DNA from: Sitta carolinensis
Taxonomy: Eukaryota; Chordata; Aves; Passeriformes; Sittidae
DNA length: 64,000 bases
NCBI GenBank assembly: GCA_032173965.1
Contig: CM063283.1
Span: 115,806,687 to 115,870,686 of the forward strand
Direction: 5' to 3'
This document shows, piece by piece, positions 12,563 to 23,749 of the stretch. Position 1 is the first letter of the stretch. Every line of letters begins with the position of its first letter. The notes under the pieces were generated by a model, which worked only from the letters and a program-made list of their open reading frames with translations, was not told the DNA's origin and did no database searches. The position numbers and the translations under genes were made by a program.

Positions 12563-12914
12563 AGCGCAGCCCCTGGCAGAGTCCGAATCCCCCCTGCCCC
12601 CCGGGGCTCGGGGGTGGCAGCAGAGCCATCCCCTGGGGGCTGCAGCCTCCTGCAGGGGCACAGGGGGCTCTGCTGGAGCAGGGAGCCTGCAGCAAGGGGC
12701 AGATTCCCTCTGCAGCTGCCCTGGGCATCCCTGGGGCTGCTCTGCCTCTGGCACTGCCGGGCCAAGGCTGCCCTGGGCTGCCCCAGCTGCCAGGGGAGCC
12801 AGGCAGGAATGCTTGGCTCCTGCCCTGCCTGCAGCCTCTGCCAGGGGCAGCAGGGAATTTTCTCAGCCCTGCAGGGAGACTCCGTGGGCCCTGAGCAGCA
12901 GAGCTGTGCCTGCA

Positions 12915-13185
12915 GGGAGGATGGGTGCTGGCAGGGAGAAAGCAAACTGCCCCAGCTGCTTTGGAACAGCTGCCCATGCACACAGGATATTCCACCCTGG
13001 AGTTCTGAGGGATGGGTCCTGGAGGGGAGAAAGCAAACTGCCCCAGCTGCTTTGGAACAGCTGCCCATGCACACAGGATATTCCACCCTGGAGTTCTGAG
13101 GGATGGGTCCTGGAGGGGATAAAGCAAACTGCCCCAGCTGGTTTTGAACAGCTGCCCATGCACACAGGATATCCCCACCCTCCCA
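12915..13185. repeat. 91-bp tandem repeat
   Basis: Three units with period 91 bp, marked by AAAGCAAACTGCCCCAGCTG at about 12939, 13030 and 13121. Confidence 0.9.
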
Positions 13186-13734
13186 GATGCTGACAGAATC
13201 CACACCTCTGGCCACATCTGCACTGCAGCCCCAGGCAGTGTGGGAATCTGCTCTCCCGGCAGCAGTGGCTGCTCCACGGGTGCTCCCCCCTTCTGAAGAG
13301 GGAAACCTTACCCCAGGAGGGAATTCTGTGCCCTCCTGTCCTGCAGAACAGGCTGGCCAGAGGTCAGGCCAGGGCTGTGTCTGCTCTGAACTTTGCCTGG
13401 GTCACAGGTTGGGGATTCGCTGGGAGGGGACCCCGCTCTGACCCTGCCCAGGAGGCCGAGCTGGAAATGCTCTGGGTAATTACCAGTGCTGTGCTGCTCC
13501 CAGGGCAGCCTGTCAGGACAGCAGATGTCAGGGGCAGCCAGGGCAGATGGCCTTGAGCCCTGTCCTGCTCCCAGTCCCACACCACGAGGGACCAGGGCTC
13601 CTGCTCAAAGGTCCTCTCAGGAATTTATCAGCCTGATATTGTTCCTCCAATGCCTGTAGCCAGGGAGGAGGAGCAGACAGGCTGCACTAGGCTTGGCTCT
13701 AATTTGGAAGAGAGGAAGTGGCAGCAATCTGTGA
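13186..13734. other. Unassigned sequence
   Basis: GC-rich single-copy-like sequence without a supported feature. Confidence 0.3.
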
Positions 13735-14225
13735 AGTCCCAGTGCCCACCTTGCCCCCACCTTGTCCCCCTGAGTGCCAGGGGACCCCTGCAGGGCTGGG
13801 CACTGCCACCCTCCCTGGGCAGCCCCTGCCCAGCCCTGCCCACCCTTGCCAGCCAAGGGAAATTCCCCCTGGGCTCCCCCTGAGCCTGCCCAGCCCAGCC
13901 TGAGCCCGTGCCCTCTGCTCCTGTGCCTGGCCCTGTGCCCAGAGCCCTCAGCCCCTGCCTGCCCCTCCTGGCAGGAGCTGTGCAGAGCCAGCAGGGCCCC
14001 CTGAGCCTCCTGTGCTCCAGGCTGAGCCCCTGCCCGGCTCCCCCAGCCCTGCTGGGGCTCCAGACCCTGCCCGGCTCCCCCAGGGATTCTCCAGCCCCTG
14101 CCCGGCTCCCCCAGGGATTCTCCAGCCCCTGCCCGGCTCCCCCAGGGATTCTCCAGCCCCTGCCCAGCTCCCCCAGCCCCTCCAGGTTCTCCTGCAGGAC
14201 CCTGAACTGCACCCAGCCCTCACGG
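13735..14225 (-). mobile_element. CR1 LINE fragment, long copy
   Basis: Antisense CR1 like 1240-1510 but longer. It includes a threefold 31-bp tandem duplication (CCCGGCTCCCCCAGGGATTC) at about 14063-14165. Confidence 0.7.
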
Positions 14226-14417
14226 TGTCCTCAGTGCCCAGCACAGGGGACAGTCCCTGCCCTGGGGACAGTCCCTGTCCTGGCACAGCCCAGGGGCCAG
14301 CAGCCTCTTGCCCACCTGGGCTCACACCCTCCTGCTGTCTCAGCACCCCCAGGGCCGTTTCCAGCTCCCCAGCCCCCCTGCCCAGCCTGGAGAGTTCCCT
14401 GGGGTCGCCGTGCACTG

Positions 14418-14560
14418 TAAAATCCTGGAATGGTTTGGGCTGGGAGGGACCCTAAGGCTGATCCCATCCCTGCCGTGGGCAGCAGTGCCCCTCCCTGGGT
14501 CGGGCTGTGCCAGCCCCAGCTCCCTGGGTGTGGGGCCAGCCTGCTCGGGTGGTGCCGGGG
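14418..14560 (-). mobile_element. CR1 LINE 3' end
   Basis: AATCCTGGAATGGTTTGGGC followed by TGGGAGGGACC is the antisense CR1 terminus. Confidence 0.75.
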
Positions 14561-14569
14561 TCCCGACAA

Positions 14570-15045
14570 GCTTTGGGACCCCGATTAGTTGTTTTAAGTC
14601 CTTACTTCTGCCCATGCGTTCAAAGGACGAGATAACACCTCTCGGTCTTTTGTCTCAAGGCTGTTTATTGTTCCTTATCTATAAAATTTTTCTTTCTGCC
14701 CAGCCCAGGTGTGCTCAGCAGGACAGTCAGAGGCACTCTGCCTGCCCCCAGGGCGGCGTTATCTTTTTATACAGAAAACTACGTGTGACATATTGACAAT
14801 TATTCCCTAATACCCATCACCTAGGTTAGACAGTGAACTTCTACTCTAAACCAATCCAAAAGTGCCAGCATCATCAGAGAAGATGGAGGTACAGAAGAAG
14901 AAGAAGAAAGGTTAGACACACCCAAATTCCTCCATCTTGTCCCCAAAAACCCCTATACAAAGAATCCTAAAATCTACATTCATACCCTGTGATATACTAA
15001 TCATTACACTATTTAAACTTCTGGGGCTTTCATCTCTTCATGTAA
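14570..15045 (-). mobile_element. ERV LTR, minus orientation
   Basis: Read on the minus strand, it has TATAAAAAGATAACG followed by AATAAACAGCC, the promoter and poly(A) layout of an avian retroviral LTR. Its upstream half resembles the copies at 16.1-16.5 and 17.5-18.1 kb (shared GATAATTAG/GATTAGTATATCACA-type block and the CATCTTCT...TGGTGTGGCAC block). Confidence 0.7.
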
Positions 15046-15359
15046 AGGTGGCAATTTGCTCCAGGGTTGGTAATGGAGCCCACTGGAGTTCTGGGCTGTG
15101 TGCCAGGGTCTCCAAGCCCCTTGGCAAGGAGCTCGGCAGCTCTGGACTCCCAAAGGGATGTCCCGGGCTCCGACAGGGTGGGACTCCAGGAGGGGTCACC
15201 AGGAGCCCCAGCCCCTCTCCTGCCCAGCCCTGCTCCTGGCTGCTCCCTCCTGGCCCAGGGGCCCGTCGGGTGGGGATGTGTCCTGGGGGGATGCTGTCTC
15301 CCCATTCCTGTGTTCTGCTCTGCTGGATATTCTGTGCTGTCCTTCCACACTGGCTCTGA

Positions 15360-15830
15360 AGGGCAAATGCTTTGTTTTGCTTCTGTTCTCAGCCTGCTCC
15401 CCCACGGCTGGTGGGACACAGAGATGGGGCAGTACAGAGTGTGGCTGTTGGTTTTTGCTGGGCTCTTTTTGCTTTGCTCTTGCTCTGGCTTCTGCTTTTG
15501 CTCCTGCTTTGCTTTGCTCTTGCTTTGGTTTTTTTTTTCCCCTTTTCCTTTTCTTGTAACTGCTCAAACCTGCTCTGGCCTGGGACCTGAGGAACACCCA
15601 GAATTTCCACCCTGTGTCCTGCAGGATCCATCCCCAGCACTGGAGGGACTGACAACAGAGAGACCACCCTAAGAGAGACTTTCTGAATTTGTCATCTTTT
15701 TTTCAGAGCAGTGACAGAGTGTTGTCATCTGGTATTGTTCATTTTGTGTGCTGGGGGTGCTGTGCCTGTTAAATAAACAGGTTCTTTCCACTTCTCTCCG
15801 AGGAATCATTCCCAAACCCATTCAGGGCAG
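15360..15830 (+). mobile_element. Probable ERV LTR 3' part
   Basis: A pyrimidine-rich tract (15460-15560) is followed by GTTAAATAAACAGGTTC near 15769 and a CTCTCCGAGGAATCATTCC segment. This resembles the R/U5 end of avian ERV LTRs as I remember them. The 5' border is unclear. Confidence 0.45.
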
Positions 15831-16094
15831 GCTCAGTGTGGGTTTGCTCTCTGCAGGGTCCCCCTTTGGAGGTTTCCTCACAAATTTGCCCTAAACCAGG
15901 ACAGAATGTCACCAGGTGAGCACAAAACCCGCAGGTGAGGCTCTGCTGGGGCTCCCTGGGCTGGCTGTGCCCCATCCCAGGATCCCAGCAGGGATCAGAG
16001 CTCCCTCTCAGCCCAGCAGCATCCCCAGCAATCTGCCTGGCTGCCCCGGGCAGGGCGTGCTGTGGGCACCAGCACATCCCTCTGAGTGGCCTGG

Positions 16095-16512
16095 GGAAAT
16101 TTATAAGTGACTAGAATTTAGACAGAATGATAATTAGCGTGTCACAGGGTGAAAAAGTAGAATTTTGGGGATTTTAGGATGTGGGATCAGGGGGCAAAGC
16201 TGGAGGCAATGGGGTGTGTGCCTGAGCTGCTTCTTCATCCTCTTGTTCTCCATCTTCTGTGGTGGTGTGGCACATTTGGGTTGGTCTAGAACAGAAATAC
16301 ACTGTTCAATGGAGTTAATAGATATTGGAGAATTGTTATAAATAAAGCATAGGTAATATTTAGGATAAGAGACAGCACCATCCCAAAAGGTGGGGAGTCT
16401 GCCTGATCCTGACCTGCAGGGAAGACCTCAGCAGGGCAGAGCCACAAATGTAAGATAACAAAGAATAAACAAATCCTCGAACAACACGAGAACGGATCTC
16501 GACCTCTTCTTC
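16095..16512 (+). mobile_element. ERV LTR, plus orientation
   Basis: Strongly similar to the reverse complement of 17890-18085, for example the shared block GATTTTAGGATGTGGGATCA. AATAAAGC occurs near 16343 and AATAAAC near 16463. It faces the 17.5-18.1 kb copy. Confidence 0.7.
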
Positions 16513-16549
16513 AGACGCTGGGCTGGGGGAAAACAAAACTCACACGGAG

Positions 16550-17490
16550 ACAAGGAAAGTCAGGTGAAAGCCAAGCCTCAGAAACAAAAACAAACGAAAA
16601 CATATTTTTTCTATTTTAAAAACCCTGGCAGGTGCCGGGAGAGGGGCGGCTCCCGCAGCCCCTGCCCGGGGCAGGCGGGTCCCAAACCTAAAATCCGTCC
16701 CGGGATCGTCATCCCCGGCAGTGCCGCTCTGACAATTAGTCCCTATCATTCACACTGTGCAATCAGCTGTTAAATCCTCATTTATGCTAATTGGAATGGG
16801 AGTGTGCTGCTCGGCAAAATGTTAGATTGCCATGTTTACAAATATACTCCAGGTATTTGGAAATTTAGATGATCCAAACCATACTGCTTAAGCTACTCGT
16901 GCTGCCAGTTTAAAGAACTTAAGCCTATTTATCAGTTATTTAACAATTCTTTGCACATTCCGCTGTTTTCTTCGTGCAGCCCCCTTGTCAGAGGAGCAGA
17001 ACCGAGCTTGCTGCTCTAAAAAATCCATATATAATCTAATAATTGGTAATCTCAATGGCAGGATTTAATTGCCTGCAGCCTCGACGTGGGTAGCACGATT
17101 TACCCAAAACATGTTTTCCTAATCCATGAAAGCTCCTCTAAAGCTGCTGCATTTGGAAATAAAGAGGAAAATCACCTCTTTGGCTTAGCTGTACCTCGGA
17201 GACTGCAACATGCCCGTGGAAAGTGATTTCCCCAAAGCTATTACAGCGTAATAAGCTCAAGAATTAGTTTCAAGTGAAAGTTTATCTCATTAGGAGCTCT
17301 GACCTGTGTGCAGCTCGCACTCCCCATCAAAGGCTGAGCTCTTCTAACGGTTCTGCTGCCATGCAGGGGGAAAGGTGAGGCCACTCAGAGCCCCAGAGCT
17401 GCTCTGGCACGGCAACTGCTGCAGCCCCTCCGTGCCCCTGGCTCTGCGGGATCCGGGCTGCAGCCCTGCTTCTGCTGCACCAAGACAGGG
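16550..17490. promoter_or_regulatory. Repeat-poor block, candidate conserved noncoding DNA
   Basis: AT-richer unique sequence with motifs such as TTATGCTAATTGG, CAGCTG and several TAAT cores, bounded by two inverted LTR copies. No coding potential was seen. Confidence 0.4.
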
Positions 17491-17496
17491 ACCCTG

Positions 17497-18090
17497 TTAG
17501 TGCCCCAACTAGCTTTACTAAAATATATATTGTTTTTTTCTTTTTTTCTCGTGTTCTTGTTTGGGCCTTTCTGCTGTTTCTCTGGTTTTTGTTTCTGTTT
17601 CTGCTTTCTGTTTTCCCCCAGCCCTGCATCTGAAGAAGAGCTCGAGTCGTCTGTTTTCTCATGTTCAGGAATTTGTTTATTCTTTGCTTATCTCATATTC
17701 ATTCCCTGGCTGCCACAGCTTCTCTGCAGCCCAGTGCTCTCTCCTTTCTGGTCTGTCTGCCCTTGGTCATCGTCCCTAGTCTGTCCACCCTTGGCAGGGC
17801 ACTATCTTTCATACTGAAAATTACATATACTTTATTTATAACAATTCTCTAAACTCTATCTTCTATGTTGTACAGTGTACTTTTGTTTTAAACCAACCCA
17901 AATGTGCCACACCACCACAGCAGATGGAGAACAAGAGGATGAAGAAGCAGCTCAGGCACACACCCCATTGCCTCCAGCTTTGCTCCCTGATCCCACATCC
18001 TAAAATCCCCAAACTCTACTTTTTCACTATGTGACATACTAATTATCATTCTATCTAAATTCTTGTGACTTATAAATCTTCCCAGGACAG
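17497..18090 (-). mobile_element. ERV LTR, minus orientation, partner of the 16.1 kb copy
   Basis: Inverted copy of the 16095-16512 element. The minus-strand sequence runs through the same GTGTGTGCCTGAGCTGC block. The U5-like side contains T-rich tracts. It separates the repeat-poor block at 16.55-17.49 kb from repeats to the right. Confidence 0.65.
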
Positions 18091-18094
18091 TCAG

Positions 18095-18765
18095 AAGGAT
18101 TTCCTGGTTTCCTACAGGACCCCCAAATCCCCGGGGCTGGGACCCCCAGCACAAGGGTGTGGGAGCAGGGATGTGCCTGGAGGGACAGAGCTCAGGGGAG
18201 AGCGCTGAGGTGAAGGTTTGATGTTTGTTACATGGGCTGTGCGTGAGAGAGCCCAGCTCAGAGCAGGATAGAGAACAGAGAGAGCAAGAGACAGAGAAAA
18301 GAAGTAAGAGAGCAAAGAGAAGAGAGCAAAAGAGGCAAGAGAAGAGCAAAAGCAAGAGAGCGAGCTCTCCTTTTACAATGCCTTATATCTCTTTCTATGT
18401 TGAATATTCTACTTTCTCATTAACTAATCTAGTATCAAATACGAATTTTCTACATTTACATCCTATAGGAATGGCAACATTCCCATGTTTTACTCCGTTC
18501 TAATCTCTAAATCTTATCGGGGGGCATTTCCTGTTAGGCCAGGGAAGAAGGGTCTGTTCTGGTTTTGGTGTGTCTGCTTGTAAATTCCATTCCTAACAAA
18601 GAGAGAAAGACCCTTGGTCAGCCAAAGCTGTTCTAGAAACATTCAAACAAACACTGCTTTCATTTCAATGTCTCTCCTAGTTTCTGCATTCTTAGCATCT
18701 TTGGCTAAATAGTCATATTTATAAGACTTGTTTCTTCCTTTCCAGCCCATGGGGTCCCAGCCGTG
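18095..18765 (-). mobile_element. Probable ERV-derived block, minus orientation
   Basis: On the minus strand it has ATATAAGGCATTGTAAAAGG followed by a pyrimidine-rich CTCTTGC-type repeat tract, an LTR-like layout. No boundaries were found. It ends at a CR1 fragment. Confidence 0.4.
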
Positions 18766-19620
18766 CCCGGTGCCCACCTTGTCCCCCTGAGTGACACCTC
18801 CAGGGGACACTGAGAGCATAAGGGTTAAAATGTTAGTATAACCTATGTTAACATAAAGTTAGAGATGTTTAAAGGCCAGGCAGGACCCCAAAAGCATGCC
18901 TGGTGGGGTAACAAGAACATTTGGAGTTATGGGACATTGGTATTAGGGAGGGGGTTTCTGTGACCCAGACATGTTCGTACAAGGATGAGCTGTTATGGGG
19001 CAGTAGAGGTAAGGCTGTTATAGAAATTCTTGCTTAAGCAAGGTTTATTTTTAGTAGCAGCTGGAAAGGTATAAACGTGTACCCTGTAAGCAACTGAATC
19101 AGAACTGAGATTTGGGTAAAGGTACCCCCGGTTCTCTGCCCCTTTCAGTAAAAGCACCCATGCAATCTTTCTGTGATTATGATATATTCTTGAGCAACAC
19201 CTGCAGGGCTGGGCACTGCCACCCTCCCTGGGCAGCCCCTGCCCAGCCCTGCCCACCCTTGCCAGCCAAGGGAAATTCCCCCTGGGCTCCCCCTGAGCCT
19301 GCCCAGCCCAGCCTGAGCCCGTGCCCTCTGCTCCTGTGCCTGGCCCTGTGCCCAGAGCCCTCAGCCCCTGCCTGCCCCTCCTGGCAGGAGCTGTGCAGAG
19401 CCAGCAGGGCCCCCTGAGCCTCCTGTGCTCCAGGCTGAGCCCCTGCCCGGCTCCCCCAGCCGCTGGGCTCAGCCCCTGCCCGGCTCCCCCAGGGATTCTC
19501 CAGCCCCTGCCCGGCTCCCCCAGGGATTCTCCAGCCCCTGCCCGGCTCCCCCAGGGATTCTCCAGCCCCTGCCCAGCTCCCCCAGCCCTGCTGGGGCTCC
19601 AGACCCTTCCCCAGCTCCCT
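18765..19620 (-). mobile_element. CR1 LINE fragment split by an LTR
   Basis: Antisense CR1 of the 13.7 kb type, interrupted by the 386-bp insert at 18811-19196. It also carries the 31-bp tandem triplication (19485-19580). Confidence 0.75.
18811..19196 (+). mobile_element. Solo-LTR-like insertion inside a CR1 copy
   Basis: A 386-bp insert beginning TGAGAGCATA and ending TTGAGCA interrupts a CR1 fragment that continues on both sides. The 4-bp duplication ACAC flanks it (18807-18810 and 19197-19200). A TATAAA-like GGTATAAACG near 19070 fits an LTR promoter in plus orientation. Confidence 0.75.
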
Positions 19621-19995
19621 CAGCTGCTCCTCACAGGATTTACAATTTGAGGAGTCAGGGTGAGACCAACCTGCTCATAATCCCCTCCTTGGCAGAACAA
19701 TTAATTCAATAACGAGGAGAGGAAGCTGCACCCCGCTCTGGAGACTTTGGCTGAAGCTGTGGGTTTTGCACCAGGCTCTGTGCAGCCACTGCACGCCGGG
19801 GGTCCCACTTCCCTTTGTCCCTGGATGCTCTGAAAAGAGCAAGCCCCTTCCCTCAGCTCTGGCTGTGAATGGATGCTCAGAGCAGCAGGGTCAGGCTGCT
19901 CCTGGCCCCACCTGCCCCTGCTGCTCCTGCAGCCCCAAAGCCACCCCGAACCTCGGTGGGACAGGCAGGGGGTGAAATCCAGGGCACAGAGAGCA

Positions 19996-20056
19996 CTCAT
20001 GGAGTGGTTTGTGTTGGAAGGACCCTAAATCTCATCCAGCCCCACCCCCCCAGCTG
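19996..20056 (-). mobile_element. CR1 LINE 3' end, short
   Basis: TGGAGTGGTTTGTGTTGGAA and following GGACCCTAAATCTCATCCAG form an antisense CR1 terminus. Confidence 0.6.
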
Positions 20057-20059
20057 GAA

Positions 20060-20580
20060 ATTAAGGTCTAGAAAAATCCTTACAGGGTTAGGGTTACAGC
20101 TACTGTTTGCAAGTTGAGATTTAGAAACGAGTACAAGATTCAGTTCAAGACCTTGATAAAAAGCAACCAAGCTGAAAAACTAACAGCAAAAATATGTCAA
20201 TTTATGGTTTAAACAAAAACATGTCAAGCTATGTAGTTAAAAGTTTAAGGTTTAAAAGATGAGTAGTTATAAAGATAATAAAAATTTGAAAGTGTAATAC
20301 TGTTAGTTTATGTGTCATTATATAATTAGTTTAAAAAGTCCACTCTGCAGAAAAAAATGTATAAAACAAAATAACCAACTATGAAGTTAAAATATTCTTT
20401 GTAGCAGTATTTTATCAGCTAATAAATCTTTTAAAAGATCTTTAAAAATCATTAAAAATCTTTGTAACTAAAACTCTGAACCCCCTTTAACTTATGCAGT
20501 AAAAACTGCAAAAACAATCTCACCCTTCCTAAAACTGTACAAAATAAAAACAATAAATTACAATTTCTCTCATTTATCAC
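20060..20580 (+). mobile_element. AT-rich LTR-like element, copy 1
   Basis: Homologous to 49430-49730. Shared landmarks in the same order are AAACATGT, AGTTATAAAGATAA, a TTTATGTGTCAT-type block, AATGTATAAA, GCAGTATTTTA and TAATAAA. The TATA and AATAAA spacing fits an LTR in plus orientation. This copy is the more A/T-diverged one. Confidence 0.6.
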
Positions 20581-20594
20581 TAGTCCTGTCTCTT

Positions 20595-20765
20595 TCTCAC
20601 ATCCAGGGGCAGCCACAGAGTGCCCAGAGCAGCTGTGGCTGCCCTGGATCCCTGGCAGTGCCCCAGGCCAGGCTGGACACTGGGGCTGGAGCAGCCTGGG
20701 GCAGGGGTCTCTGGGTGGGCTCTGAGCTCCCTCCCAACCCAAACCAGTGTGGAATGACACAATCC
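20595..20765 (+). mobile_element. CR1 LINE 3' end
   Basis: Sense CR1 with GCCAGGCTGGACACTGGGGC and a CTCCCAACCCAAACCAGTG terminus. Confidence 0.7.
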
Positions 20766-20913
20766 TGAAAGGAAGCTGCTGTGCAGGAGAAGCACACACA
20801 GGGAGTTGGATCTGGAAACCCATTCCAGAGACCCAGACCAAGATCCTGAGGCCGAGGAGCTCTGCAGGAGCTGCAGGAGGCACGGTGGGGAGTGCAGGGG
20901 CAGTTCCAGGGGA

Positions 20914-21761
20914 GCATCACAGCATCCTCAGCATCCTCAGTATTCAAAACACCCCAGCATCCTCAGCATCCACAGCGTCACAGCATCCTCGCATCTGCAT
21001 TCCAAGCACCCATCAAATCCTCGAGGACTCTCAGCATGCACACAGTATGCAAGCATTCCTAGCATCCAGCATCCTCAGCATCCCATCAAGCATCCCCAGC
21101 ATCCTCAGCATCCCAGTCCACAGCATCCTCAGCATCTGCAGTATCCACAGCACCCTCAACATCCTCAGCATCCTCAGCATCCTCAGTATTCAAAACATCC
21201 TCAGCATCCTCAGCACCCTCAGCACCCTCAGCATCCCCAATCCTCAGCATCCTCAGTACCCACAGCATCCTCAGCATCTGCAGTATCCACAGCACCCTCA
21301 ACATCCTCAGCATCCTCAGTATTCAAAACATCCCCAGCATCCTCAGCATCCACAGCATCACAGCATCCTCAGTATCTGCAGTACTCACAGCATCCTCAGC
21401 ATCCCCAGCATCCTCAGCATCCTCAACATGCCCAGCATCATCAGCATCTGCAGCATCCTCAGCATCTGCAATCCTCAGTATCCTCAGCATCCTCAGCATC
21501 CTCAGTATCCTCGGCATCCCAAATCCTCAGCATCCTCAGCATCCTCAACATTCCCAGCATCATCAGCATCTGCAGCATCCCAGCATCCCCAATCCTCAGC
21601 ATCCTCAGTATCCTCAGGATCCCAAATCCTCAGCACCCACAGCATCCCCAGCATCCTCAGCACCCACAGCATCCTCAGCATCCTCAGCATCTGCATTATC
21701 CTCAGCATCTTCAGCACCCACAGTATCCTCAGCACCCACAGCATCCTCAGCATCCCCAGCT
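20914..21761. repeat. 9-bp CATCCTCAG minisatellite
   Basis: About 0.85 kb of CATCCTCAG units with CACCCTCAG, CATCCCCAG and GTATCCACAG variants and blocks of higher-order repetition. It reads open on several frames (QHPQHP-like), which is an artefact of the repeat. Confidence 0.95.
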
Positions 21762-22429
21762 GTGGCACAGCAGGACCCCCAGTGGGAGTGGCCCAACAAC
21801 CCCAGAGCACATTCCCAGGAGCGCCGAGGCTGGAAAAGCCCTCCCAGCCCTGGAGTCCCACGCTGTGCCCAGAGCTCTGAGTGCCACCTGCCCTCACACA
21901 GGCGCAGCTGGCTCTGCCACTCTCTGCCCCCACTTGGAGGAAGCCTGTGTCTCTTCTTTCATCTGCAAACAGAGAAAACCCACAGTCAGGTCCTTCCCCA
22001 GGGGTGTTTTGAGTGAGCAGAGTGGGGAGGTTTGGGCTGCCTGGGTGGGAGCTTCCCACAGGATCCCAGCTCCGTTCCCACCTCGGGGGCTCTGCAGGAA
22101 GGACCCAGGGCAGCTGAGGGGGAGAATGATGTGGGAGAGCTGAGGGGGGTGGAGATATGAACCACCTCAGGACTTCAGGCCAGAGCCCCTGGACGCAGAG
22201 CAGGGTGCTGAGATCCGTGTGGGTGCTCTGGGACATTTCCTGGTGCTTCCCATTGGAGTTTTTCCCAAAACAAACTTCCCTTTGCCTTTTCCATCTGTCC
22301 CACAGTGGGGCTGTCACCTAAGACTGGGAGTAACCTCAGCCTTGGAGTAACCCACTGCTTATTTCCAGAGCCTGGGATCATCCTGATCCCAGTGTTAGCT
22401 TTTCTATTTCCCAGGCTCTGCCCTGGTGA
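21762..22429. other. Unassigned sequence
   Basis: Follows the 9-bp array directly and runs into repeat copy B. Nothing recognised. Confidence 0.3.
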
Positions 22430-23480
22430 GTGCCCTGAGCTGCACACACAGTGTCACCCGTTCTCTCCCAGCCAGGCACACAGCAATCCTTTCCCAGCCC
22501 CAGAACCAAGGGCACCGCTGCAGCTCCGGGCCCACCGAGTGCAAACAGCAGAGAATGGAGGAGAGAATCTGGGAGGGTGGGACTGCATCCCCTGGGGCTG
22601 GGATTGCACCAGGAACCCGAGCTGGGAATGGGCCAGAGCTGAGAAAAGGGGGGAAACTCCTGACCCGGGGCCCCCCTTGCAGTGCCCAAGGTGTGTCCTG
22701 GGAAGGCTTTGACTCAATCCCTGCTTTATTCCTGCCCCTCTGCCCAGTGTGAAAAACGAGTTTCACTTTCCTGATAAAATTTTAAAATGTTTAATAGAGA
22801 CAATAAGAGACATATACCCCTTTTTATCCTGTCCTTCATGCATGGACTTCTGCACATTCGCTTTTCCAGGAGCTGTTCTGCATGGCCACTCCTTGGGTCT
22901 GTCAAGCACAATTTCCACTTTTATTTGGTTCTTATCATCTTTTGATTTGGGCTTTGGTCTCTTTTTCACAGGCAGAGAATGCTGAGAGTCACTTGGGCCT
23001 CTTTTGGAAATTATCTATTCAGGCAGCTAAAACACACTACACCTAAACTCCAAACTACAGCAAAAAAAAACCCCCATTATACATTTATTCAGGCAGTTAA
23101 AACACATTAAAAACTACAGGGGAAAAAAACCCATCATACTTATAACATTCACTCCAACACCAAAATATGTATTTATAACACCAGCCTCTGCTCCAGGGAG
23201 CCTCTCCAGGCATCAATCCCATGGCAGGGGTTGGATTTGGGAGGGCAAAGAGGCTGAAGGACCAGCAGGGCAGGGTGGAGCTGCTGCCCCTGCTGCTGTC
23301 CCTGCCCTGTCACCCCCAGGTAAGGAACCAAGGAACCAGAGAGCAGCCTGGGCTGGAAGGGGCTCAGAGATCTTCTCATTCCAGCAATATTCCAGACCCT
23401 GCAGTGCCCACAGCTGCAGAATTCCTGCTGTGCCAGCACCCCAAACCCCCGGGCTGCAGAGGTTGTCCCTGTAACACACA
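22430..23480 (+). repeat. Long dispersed repeat, copy B, split by an LTR
   Basis: Same sequence as copy A in the opposite orientation. It is interrupted at 22748-23180 by an LTR-like insertion and resumes with the expected next base. After about 23470 it diverges from copy A. Confidence 0.8.
22748..23180 (-). mobile_element. Solo-LTR-like insertion inside copy B
   Basis: Copies A and C give the uninterrupted site, so the borders are exact. The 433-bp insert starts TGTGAAAA and ends ATAACA (TG...CA ends) and is flanked by the 4-bp duplication CCAG (22744-22747 and 23181-23184). It holds an internal direct duplication, each copy beginning ATTCAGGCAG (about 23020 and 23090). The orientation is a guess: on the minus strand it would begin TGTTATAAAT and carry AATAAA. 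Confidence 0.8.
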
Positions 23481-23749
23481 TTTGCTTTGATTTGGGATAT
23501 CTTGGCTCCGTTTCGTGCCCTTCCACTCGTCCTCAGGGAGAGCTGGGATCCCCAGCAGAACACGGCAGCTGAAGGTGCTTGAGGTTCTTTCTGTCAGTGA
23601 ATCCCTTCCTCAGGGAATCCTCCACCAGATTCCCAGCTGGCACCGCTGATGAAAATACCAGAAAAAAAATAATTATTATATTTATTTGAAAGAACCAAGG
23701 TGGAGGGGAAAAGAAAACCCAAGTTTTTTTACTCTTTTTCCCCAAAAAA

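Noticed and set aside
20806..22143. A 445-residue Gln/His/Pro-rich open frame on the plus strand
   Set aside because: It is the translation of the 9-bp CATCCTCAG array, with equivalent frames open in parallel. It is low-complexity only.
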